From a bacterium (GTDB lineage: Bacteria > Latescibacterota > Latescibacteria > Latescibacterales > Latescibacteraceae): 47,239 nucleotides of DNA. A program made the position numbers and the translations under genes. The stretch is from the NCBI GenBank assembly GCA_021372535.1, contig JAJFUH010000165.1, forward strand, positions 1 through 47,239, in the 5' to 3' direction. Below are positions 24,879 to 32,321 of the stretch, one piece after another. The notes under the pieces are model-generated. The model was not told where the DNA came from. It worked only from the letters and a program-made list of their open reading frames with translations, and made no database searches. How positions within the stretch are numbered: position 1 is the stretch's first letter; each line of letters begins with the position of its first letter.

Positions 24879-26108
24879 ATGAGAAGTTATATACTGGTCG
24901 GGGGAATGTTCTTTGTTTTGATAACTTTATGGACTTTCCCCGTTTTTTCGCAGCAGCCGTCCCGAATTACATGGAAGCACCTTTCAAGCGCTAACGGCGA
25001 CATTCCCGCTCCGAATCCAGGCAATCAGCAGACTGCAACAGCCGTGTTCGATGTCGACAAGGACGGAGTCAACGACTTTCTCATAACCGAGCGTACACAA
25101 GCACCCTCCGTGGTCTGGTATCGCAGGAGCGTCAATGGCTGGACACGGTATGTCATCGATGACACTCCGCTCCATATAGAGGCGGGATCGGATTCTTACG
25201 ATATCGACGGCGACGGTGACCTCGATGTGGTTTTCGGCGGCGACGCCCGGAGCAACGGAGTCTGGTGGTGGGAAAATCCCTTTCCCGACTATAATCCCGC
25301 TGTGCCGTGGAACCGTCACGAAATCAAGAGCTCCGGCGGAAACAAGCACCATGACTGCATGTTTATCGACTGCAACGGCGACGGGAAAACGGAGCTCGTG
25401 TTCTGGAATCAGAGTGCCCGCACGCTCTGGTGCGCTTCTCTGCCCGACAATCCCGGAACGGCCCGCTCGTGGGAATGCACGGCGATCTACACATACGGCG
25501 GCGACAGCGAAATGGAACAGCGCGGCACTTATCCGGGCTGGAAATCGATCAACGAGCACGAGGGGCTTTCAAAGACCGATATCGACGGCGACGGTGTGCC
25601 TGATATTGTCGGCGGCGGACGGTGGTTCAAAAATACTTCCGGATCGGCATATGTACCGAACATAATCGATGCTGGGTATTCATTCTCGCGCTCGGCGGCC
25701 GGACAGCTTGTCAGGGGCGGCCGTCCAGAGGTTGTGCTCGTTGTCGGCGACGGGCTCGCCCCCATGATGATGTACGAATGGAAAAAGGGAACATGGGTCG
25801 GGAAAGTGCTCGTTGACGAGGTAGACAACGGACATTCGCTCGCGATAGTGGATTTCGATGGTGATGGGAACCTCGACATCTTTAACGCCGAGATGCGCCT
25901 GGGCGGCGGCAATCCGGATGCAAAAATCCGCATCCTGCTCGGTGACGGGCTCGGGAATTTTACCGAAACCGTTGTCGATACCGGTTACGGCCTTCATGAA
26001 TCGAGGATTGCAGACCTCGACGGGGACGGCGATTATGACATCCTTGGAAAACCCTATACATGGGAAGCTCCACGCCTCGATATCTGGATCAACGAGGGCG
26101 GGAAATGA
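24879..26108 (+). CDS. Secreted FG-GAP/VCBS-repeat protein
   Basis: AGGGAG at 24866-24871 lies 7 nt before ATG 24879, and a signal peptide (MRSYILVGGMFFVLITLWTFPVFSQ) follows at once, so I prefer this to the open frame from 24798. The 409-residue protein carries six calcium-binding FG-GAP/VCBS loops: DVDKDGVNDF, DIDGDGDLDVV, DCNGDGKTELV, DIDGDGVPDIV, DFDGDGNLDIF and DLDGDGDYDIL. Together they should form one beta-propeller. Such proteins are exported and often bind glycans or act as adhesins; catalytic residues are not evident. It has no C-terminal sorting domain. It is 181 bp upstream of the M28 peptidase on the same strand. Confidence 0.85.
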   Translation: MRSYILVGGMFFVLITLWTFPVFSQQPSRITWKHLSSANGDIPAPNPGNQQTATAVFDVDKDGVNDFLITERTQAPSVVWYRRSVNGWTRYVIDDTPLHIEAGSDSYDIDGDGDLDVVFGGDARSNGVWWWENPFPDYNPAVPWNRHEIKSSGGNKHHDCMFIDCNGDGKTELVFWNQSARTLWCASLPDNPGTARSWECTAIYTYGGDSEMEQRGTYPGWKSINEHEGLSKTDIDGDGVPDIVGGGRWFKNTSGSAYVPNIIDAGYSFSRSAAGQLVRGGRPEVVLVVGDGLAPMMMYEWKKGTWVGKVLVDEVDNGHSLAIVDFDGDGNLDIFNAEMRLGGGNPDAKIRILLGDGLGNFTETVVDTGYGLHESRIADLDGDGDYDILGKPYTWEAPRLDIWINEGGK

Positions 26109-26289
26109 TGGGGATATCAAGAAGCAGAGAGACTGAGAGACAGAGGGGCAAAGGGAACGAGAAACATATGCTGTGGTTTTTACCGTTGGGGAACTCAACG
26201 GGAAAGTTGTGAAAGAATTTACGAAACCTAACACTATACCGGATACCGGAATCCGCTGACAATAATTGATACAGGGAAAGGAGCTTGTA

Positions 26290-28386
26290 ATGTTCAGAAA
26301 GGTTATTGCAGGGTGCATGACAATTGTCGTTATATCGATGTTCCCCGCACATATTCATGGGGCCGATTTCGACCGGATTTTTCAGGCGATTCAGAGCGAA
26401 GTCTCCGGCAACAGAGCGCGCGACTATGTGATGAGGCTGTGGCAGCACGACAAGTGGACGAACCTTCCCGAATGGAAAAAAGCGATACAGGAAGCGCAGA
26501 CCATCATGAAAGAACGCGGTTACGATGAAGCAGTGATATATGGGACGCCTGCTGACGGCCGCACCATGTCGGGCGCATGGACAAATCCCATCGGCTGGGA
26601 AGCGAAACAGGCGACTCTCGAGGTCATCGAACCCGCGAACCTGCCCGACGAGTTCCGGTATCTCTGCAACTACCGTGATAACCCGACATCGCTCAATGCA
26701 TGGAGCGCCCCAACGCCTCCCGGGGGCATCGAGACCGAGATTGTGCTCATGGAGACCTCCGATCCCGCCGAGCTGAGCAGGCTCAATGCACGAGGGAAGA
26801 TCGTGCTGACATCGGCGGGGACACGGGCTCTCAAACGGTATCTCGACCCGAATGGCATTCTCGGGTTCGTGGGGGATACCATCGAAAGCCCCAACGAGGA
26901 TTTCGTAAACGCAAACCAGTGGCTCAACGGCTGGTCGGACATCCCCGGAGGCTGGTGGATGACCGATTACGACAGCAAGAACAACTTCGGCTTTTCCATA
27001 TCGCAGAAAAAAGCCAACTACCTCCGTGACCTCCTCCGCGGGGGTCGAAAGGTCAAAGTACGCGCGATCATCGACAGCAGGTACTATACCGATGATTCAC
27101 TGCCCTATGTCGTGGGCCTCATAAAAGGAACGGATGCGGATGGCGAAGAGATTCTGATTACATCGCACATGAATGAATGGGGTGCGAACGATGATTCGGC
27201 GGGTTCTTCGGCGATTCTTGAGATTGTCGGAACACTCAACGATCTGATTCGTTCGGGAAAACTCCCTCGTCCAAAACGGTCGATACGGGTACTGCTCGGC
27301 GCGGAATGTTACGGGTCGCTGCCCTATGTGCAGAAATTCCTCGACAGATTACAGACCAAAACGATAGCCGCTATCAACCTCGATACAGGTGCTTCCGATT
27401 ACAATCTCCATACAACGTCCATTACGATACATACAAATCCGAATGTATGCCCGACCTTCACCGATGCAGTTTTCCCTGAAATAGTCAGGATGTATTATGA
27501 ACGGTATGCTCCTACAAGACACTGGAAAACGGGGCCCTATTCCATGGGTACCGACACCTACTTCTGTGAGCCGATGATCGGTGTTCCCACGAACTGGGTC
27601 TATATGAGCGAAGGTACTCATTTCCATCATAACTCGATGGATACCATCGATAAAATCGATCCCCGTTCACTCCGTGAACTGAGTTTCATTGTCGCAGCAT
27701 ATCTCTACTATATGGCAAATGCGGGAACCGAAGAGGTTCCATGGATCGCGAACCTCACCTTCGAACGTGGCATCGGAATTGTCGCGGAAAAAGCGGCGGA
27801 GGCAGATGCGACTCTCATGAAGGCAGGTGACGGCGCCGCGCTCGGTACGGCGCTTGCGGACGGCATCGAGCGGATACAGTACTACACCGACCTCCAGAAA
27901 AAGGCGCTCGACAGCATCGGACGCATCGTTCCCGCCGACAAAAAGAACGAGACCCACGATGCGACGGTGTACTATGCCCGTTCTCTCGATGAATTCAGCG
28001 TTTCTTTGACCAGACAGCTCCGTGATATGGCGTCATCGAAAGCCAAAACCGCATCGGTCAAGATTGTCATGCCGCAAAAGCAGGAAGGACAGTGGGAGAA
28101 GGAAGCCGCGACCATCATTCCTAAACGGAACTACTTCGCCACCCTGTTCCTTGCGGAAATCCCCGTCGACCAGTGGCAGGAAGTAAAATCATCTCCGCAC
28201 TGGTGGTCGGCGACAAACTGGGCATCGGCATCATACTGGTGGTGCGACGGCAAGCGGAATCTCAACGATATAAAGAAACTGGTCGAGCTCGAAGCGGGAG
28301 TACCGGTCAGGAATTTCGACCTGATTAACTACTACAAGTTCCTGCGGCAGCACAAATATGTCGATTTTGTCAGCCCGTCGAAATGA
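26290..28386 (+). CDS. Secreted M28-family zinc peptidase
   Basis: AAAGGAG (26277-26283) lies 6 nt before ATG 26290, giving 698 residues and a signal peptide (about 1-24). Residues about 140-200 may be a PA-like insert (GKIVLTSAGTRALKR). The catalytic domain supplies the di-zinc ligands in order: His293 (SHMNEWGANDD), Asp301 or 302, Glu339 (LLGAECYG), Asp365 (AINLDTG) and His446 or 447 (FHHNSMDT). About 230 residues continue beyond the peptidase core, rich in charged helices, with a final domain resembling a winged-helix or substrate-cap region (RNLNDIKKLVELEAGVPVR). It is probably an aminopeptidase or carboxypeptidase outside the cytoplasm. Repeat copy C starts 14 nt after the stop codon. 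Confidence 0.88.
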   Translation: MFRKVIAGCMTIVVISMFPAHIHGADFDRIFQAIQSEVSGNRARDYVMRLWQHDKWTNLPEWKKAIQEAQTIMKERGYDEAVIYGTPADGRTMSGAWTNPIGWEAKQATLEVIEPANLPDEFRYLCNYRDNPTSLNAWSAPTPPGGIETEIVLMETSDPAELSRLNARGKIVLTSAGTRALKRYLDPNGILGFVGDTIESPNEDFVNANQWLNGWSDIPGGWWMTDYDSKNNFGFSISQKKANYLRDLLRGGRKVKVRAIIDSRYYTDDSLPYVVGLIKGTDADGEEILITSHMNEWGANDDSAGSSAILEIVGTLNDLIRSGKLPRPKRSIRVLLGAECYGSLPYVQKFLDRLQTKTIAAINLDTGASDYNLHTTSITIHTNPNVCPTFTDAVFPEIVRMYYERYAPTRHWKTGPYSMGTDTYFCEPMIGVPTNWVYMSEGTHFHHNSMDTIDKIDPRSLRELSFIVAAYLYYMANAGTEEVPWIANLTFERGIGIVAEKAAEADATLMKAGDGAALGTALADGIERIQYYTDLQKKALDSIGRIVPADKKNETHDATVYYARSLDEFSVSLTRQLRDMASSKAKTASVKIVMPQKQEGQWEKEAATIIPKRNYFATLFLAEIPVDQWQEVKSSPHWWSATNWASASYWWCDGKRNLNDIKKLVELEAGVPVRNFDLINYYKFLRQHKYVDFVSPSK

Positions 28387-28400
28387 TGAATCCGTCCGAT

Positions 28401-28563
28401 AACCCGATCTGTTCATGAATTGCAATGGAACGCGGATTTGCGCGGATCGGGCGGATTTACGCGGATTTGTTTTTTTATAGAGCTTTTTTATATCGATGAC
28501 TGATTATCACTCAAGACAGGAAGATAGTATAAATAATCTATTATTATATATCGCATTGTGGTG
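28401..28563 (+). repeat. Modular 3'-associated repeat, copy C
   Basis: It starts 14 nt after the M28 stop codon with CCCGATCTGTTCATGAAT, then AATGGAACGCGGATTTG, tandem CGGATTT units and a T-run, then the 15-mer GATAGTATAAATAAT (28523-28537). The final module is reduced to GCATTGTGG. Confidence 0.72.
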
Positions 28564-28594
28564 ATGCATTTTAACAAATAATTCCGACTTGATT

Positions 28595-28622
28595 GCAGGG
28601 GTAATTCATGAATTGCCCCTGC
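28595..28622. repeat. Hairpin repeat with palindromic centre
   Basis: GCAGGGG (28595-28601) pairs with CCCCTGC (28616-28622), with AATTCATGAATT palindromic between them, so the stem runs almost to the centre. A related GGGGC-type pair of hairpins lies at 45409-45455. Confidence 0.5.
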
Positions 28623-28814
28623 AGGACTTTCTAATCCTGATAATTCGCAGAAAAGATCCAAAAACACCCCATTTTTTCTGCATTGAATCCCCCTGCAAAC
28701 TCTTTTCATCCCCGACTGCAACATAACAAGTCAAAACGTGGAATGCATTTATATCCGTGAATTAATCAGACTTTAAAAAATATCAGCAAATATATTCTCA
28801 TTATTTTCAAATTT

Positions 28815-28830
28815 TGTGATCTGCATCACA
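28815..28830. promoter_or_regulatory. CRP/FNR-family-like palindrome
   Basis: TGTGATCTGCATCACA is a perfect TGTGA-N6-TCACA inverted repeat, the consensus half-sites of CRP-type regulators. It lies in AT-rich sequence about 205 bp before the first propeller gene. Whether a CRP-family regulator exists in this organism is not visible here. Confidence 0.5.
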
Positions 28831-29034
28831 TTTTATTTCATTATCCACCCATATATTAGTACTAATATTAATATTGTTCGTAATAATAGTAATACAAGGG
28901 CTTTATTATCATTATTATAGATAATATGCGCCTATTACCTGTACTAACATATCATGTATTCCCGCTAAAACTGATGTATACGACGGAAAATATCCGTCAT
29001 ATATGTAAAAATCATCAAAAATGGGGGTAAAATC

Positions 29035-30306
29035 ATGAAAAAACGATTATTCTGTGCAATGCTTATCATGGCATGCCTGTACGCCGCAACGGCAGCCGGA
29101 GACGGAAGCTGGAGACAGTTTACCACGGCGGACGGTCTTCCGGCCAACGAAGTACGGGCGATTGCCGAGGACGCGAACGGTGTGCTGTGGTTCGGCACCG
29201 ACGGCGGCGGAGTGGCGCGGTATGACGGCGAGAGTTGGACCGTGTATGGTGAAAAGGACGGGCTGGTTAATAACGAGGCGCGGGAACTAGCTTTCGATAA
29301 GGATGGGGTTCTCTGGGTCGGAACACCAAGAGGTGTGTCGAGCTTCGACGGTGTGAAGTGGAATATATACACGACAGAAAATAGCGGACTGGTGAGCAAT
29401 TATGTGATAGCGCTTGCAGTGGACAAAAACAATGTCAAGTGGTTCGGGACGATCGATCAGGGAGTGTCTATCTTTGATGGCACATCATGGAAAACGTTGA
29501 CCGAAAAGGACGGCCTTCCTGGCAATAAGATTACCGCAATTGCATTCAGTGAAAATGGTAATGTATGGATTGGCTCCGACAGAGGCGCCACGTGCTTCGA
29601 TGGCGTAACATGGAAAACATACAATACTGAAAACAGTGGAATATCCCACAACCTTGTGTTGGCGATCAAAGAAGACGGCAACCACACCATGTGGTTCGGG
29701 ACGAGGCGTGGTGTATCGAGTTTTAACGGCAGCTCATGGACTGTATATTCTGCCAGGACAAAACACAACATTCTCGATACCAGATGTATTTACACGATTG
29801 ACATCGACAAGGATGGAACATTGTGGTTTGGATCAACGATGGGTATGTGGAGTTATGACGGTAATAATTGGGTGAGCTATACCCGGTTTGAAAGTAATCT
29901 TAAAAATGATGTATATGTTCGGGCAATTCATACGGATACAGTGGGTAAAAAATGGGTAGGTGCCCGTGATGCCATGACGACAAGGTTATCCGATCAACCG
30001 CAAATCATGAAAAAATCATCACAGCCGACCCAGATGAAAATTGTCGGTAACTATCCCAATCCCTTCAATCCGGAGACCACAATCGAGTTTGTCATTGCGG
30101 AAAGCGGCTATGTAAGCCTCGATGTGTACAATATCGCCGGTCAGAAAATCCGTACTCTTGTTACCGAAAACATGATGCCGGGTATTCATACGGCGGTATG
30201 GAACGGACAGAACGATGCAGGAACACCCGTGGCATCGGGTGTTTATTTTTTCCGGCTTAAAATGGGCGAAACAGTATTACACCATCGTATTATGCTTACA
30301 AGATAA
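29035..30306 (+). CDS. Secreted seven-repeat Reg_prop propeller protein with type IX-style C-terminal sorting domain
   Basis: The 423-residue protein has a signal peptide (MKKRLFCAMLIMACLYAATAAG). Seven two-component-regulator-type propeller repeats of the form W(F/V/I)G(T/S)..GV..FDG..W..Y follow, starting near residues 55, 95, 135, 175, 215, 257 and 300, which fits one seven-bladed propeller. Residues about 340-423 are a FlgD/Ig-like sorting domain (NYPNPFNPETTIEF, YNIAGQKIRTL, GVYFFRLKMGE). In Bacteroidota and relatives this domain directs type IX secretion and surface attachment. No kinase domain is fused, so a sensor role is unlikely and binding is more probable. The next gene starts 34 bp on and is probably co-transcribed. 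Base composition is AT-richer than in flanking genes. Confidence 0.88.
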   Translation: MKKRLFCAMLIMACLYAATAAGDGSWRQFTTADGLPANEVRAIAEDANGVLWFGTDGGGVARYDGESWTVYGEKDGLVNNEARELAFDKDGVLWVGTPRGVSSFDGVKWNIYTTENSGLVSNYVIALAVDKNNVKWFGTIDQGVSIFDGTSWKTLTEKDGLPGNKITAIAFSENGNVWIGSDRGATCFDGVTWKTYNTENSGISHNLVLAIKEDGNHTMWFGTRRGVSSFNGSSWTVYSARTKHNILDTRCIYTIDIDKDGTLWFGSTMGMWSYDGNNWVSYTRFESNLKNDVYVRAIHTDTVGKKWVGARDAMTTRLSDQPQIMKKSSQPTQMKIVGNYPNPFNPETTIEFVIAESGYVSLDVYNIAGQKIRTLVTENMMPGIHTAVWNGQNDAGTPVASGVYFFRLKMGETVLHHRIMLTR

Positions 30307-30340
30307 AATATATTTCAGTCATTCTTGATGGAGGAATACA

Positions 30341-32239
30341 ATGAAAAATATATTAAGAATCGCTCTTATAACTATCGCGCTGTTCTCAATAAACGGTATC
30401 GTATGGTGTACAACTTATTATGTCGATCCTGTCAATGGTTATGATGTCCCCGACCCCAGTTGGGGCCAAAGCACAGGTCAGGCGTACAGGACTATCAAAT
30501 ATGCGATATCAAAATGCAGCACCAATGATATTGTCAAATTAATGGATGGCGATTTTGTTGAAGTAAAATTTAATACACCGGGAGGTGGTGGAGAAATATG
30601 GGATGGAGTCCGCCATGTTCAAATATTTGTAGATAAACAAATAACGATAGAGAGAGAAGACGGCGATCCAACAATAATCGGGTTTAATTACGACTACCCA
30701 GCAGAAGGTGGCAACGATCTTGATGATATAATGCTCATCGACCAGACGGATGTGGAGATAAATGACATCACTTTTGATGGGTATTACTACGCAACAGGCG
30801 ACACCGTTAAAACAAATAATGTAATATATATAACACCCGATGCAGATGGCACCCAGGTACTTTACTGTAATTTCACCAATTTCGGAAGCGATGCTTTCTA
30901 TGGAGGTGGTTACGATTTTTACTCGATAGTCGGGGGTGGATGGCCGAAAACTGAGTCATCCAACAGGCTCTATAATGTAAAGATTAACTATAATAATTTT
31001 TACGGTAATCCTTTTGCAAGCGTGGGTGCCCATGAAATTTACCTGAATTATGCATCAGACGCGGAAATTAAATATAACAATATAACAAATAACGGGAAAG
31101 GGATTCCGCTAAAACTAAAAGATGGATGTATCAGTACTGATATTATCGGAAACACCGTTCATGGTGCAAATACCGGTTTCATTTATGATGAATATGTTAC
31201 CTATTACAGTTCGGAAACGATAGTTACTGATAACACATTTGACGATAGTTATGGTGTCATAAATGAAAATGAATATCTGGGCCCCTTTCGGCCAACCGCA
31301 AACCATATAAAATTATTTGAGGATAATACCATTTACGAATTCTCCACTGCCGATACAAAGCACATACAAGGTCTTGCTTATAAGTCATCGGCTAATGATC
31401 TTTATGCGGCGCAAAAGAACAGCAGTCATACTGAAGCTATTATATTGCCAAACCCAAACGCTCCTAGTCCAGATAATGGATATGGATTTTCAGCGGATAA
31501 TTACTATTGTCAGGGTGATATGTGCACAACTTCTGCTTATGTGGTTTTCTGTACGCAATATTCGGGCACACAACGTGTGTATAAAGACTATATTGATGGT
31601 GATTTTGATAATGGAGCAAATCCGTCAGATTACTTGTCTGTTGGTCAATACGAAACAGTGACTGCCCTTTCATCCTATGACGATAATTCTTTTCTAACCG
31701 CTATTCGTGATACCGGTAATTCAGAAGTCAGAATATATCAGAGTACTACATCTGACTTGACATATTCATTGAAATTATATAAATCATTTACATTTGCTGA
31801 TTCCATTACTGCTATAGCATGTAATGGAACTGATATTGTTTTTGCAACGTATAAGAATGGTACATCAAAGATATATAACGGTACTCTCAATGATTTAAAT
31901 AATGCAACAAAACAAGGGAATGATATCTCAGGTTATGTATCGTCCATGTGTTTTGCACGGGGAAACCTTGTAACTGCCGTTTATGATAACAATTCACAGT
32001 TGTCTAAACTGTATTACGGTTCTTCGAGTAATCCAACAAATTATTATACTGGCAACTACGCATATATAATATTTCTGGCGCTTGCCGGGGATTATGGCAC
32101 TGGAAATGAAAACTATATGTATTCTCTTGTCCATGATACATCCGGTGGTAACAATTGTAAAAAAATATATTTCACCAAGGATGTGACTGATTATGACGAT
32201 CAGTTGTATTTTTACTCGCAATGGTACCGTGATTTTTAA
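30341..32239 (+). CDS. Secreted beta-helix-like protein of unknown function
   Basis: The 632-residue protein has a signal peptide (about 1-23), GGAGG before its ATG, and YYVDPVNGYDVPD at the mature N-terminus, the usual opening of right-handed parallel beta-helix (pectin-lyase-like) proteins. Residues about 100-320 show short Asn/Asp/Ile-rich turns (ITFDGYYYA, VLYCNFTNFGSDAF, VKINYNNFYGNPF, AEIKYNNITNNG, STDIIGNTVHG) consistent with helix coils. Residues about 330-632 are Ser/Thr/Tyr-rich short beta repeats, perhaps a propeller. No catalytic residues are certain. There is no sorting domain, unlike both neighbours. Codon use is markedly AT-rich against most of the window, suggesting a different history. 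A strong hairpin follows the stop codon. Confidence 0.7.
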   Translation: MKNILRIALITIALFSINGIVWCTTYYVDPVNGYDVPDPSWGQSTGQAYRTIKYAISKCSTNDIVKLMDGDFVEVKFNTPGGGGEIWDGVRHVQIFVDKQITIEREDGDPTIIGFNYDYPAEGGNDLDDIMLIDQTDVEINDITFDGYYYATGDTVKTNNVIYITPDADGTQVLYCNFTNFGSDAFYGGGYDFYSIVGGGWPKTESSNRLYNVKINYNNFYGNPFASVGAHEIYLNYASDAEIKYNNITNNGKGIPLKLKDGCISTDIIGNTVHGANTGFIYDEYVTYYSSETIVTDNTFDDSYGVINENEYLGPFRPTANHIKLFEDNTIYEFSTADTKHIQGLAYKSSANDLYAAQKNSSHTEAIILPNPNAPSPDNGYGFSADNYYCQGDMCTTSAYVVFCTQYSGTQRVYKDYIDGDFDNGANPSDYLSVGQYETVTALSSYDDNSFLTAIRDTGNSEVRIYQSTTSDLTYSLKLYKSFTFADSITAIACNGTDIVFATYKNGTSKIYNGTLNDLNNATKQGNDISGYVSSMCFARGNLVTAVYDNNSQLSKLYYGSSSNPTNYYTGNYAYIIFLALAGDYGTGNENYMYSLVHDTSGGNNCKKIYFTKDVTDYDDQLYFYSQWYRDF

Positions 32240-32260
32240 TGAATAGTACAACATACTGCA

Positions 32261-32292
32261 TCAACCCAGCCTTCATTATGAGGCTGGGTTGA
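32261..32292 (+). terminator. Strong stem-loop between the beta-helix and second propeller genes
   Basis: TCAACCCAGCCT (32261-32272) pairs perfectly with AGGCTGGGTTGA (32281-32292), a 12-bp stem with an 8-nt loop, 22 nt after the stop codon. The T-content downstream is modest, but the stem is strong enough for a terminator. Confidence 0.65.
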
Positions 32293-32321
32293 CTGCTTAC
32301 CAATTTTGATCAAGGAATATC

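Larger units (their letters stand above)
28387..29034. other. Long AT-rich intergenic region
   Basis: This 648-bp stretch holds repeat copy C (28401-28563), a hairpin (28595-28622) and a CRP-type palindrome (28815-28830). The last ~250 bp are strongly AT-rich with ATTATTAT-like runs. The promoter of the propeller gene should lie there. No gene is seen. Confidence 0.6.
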
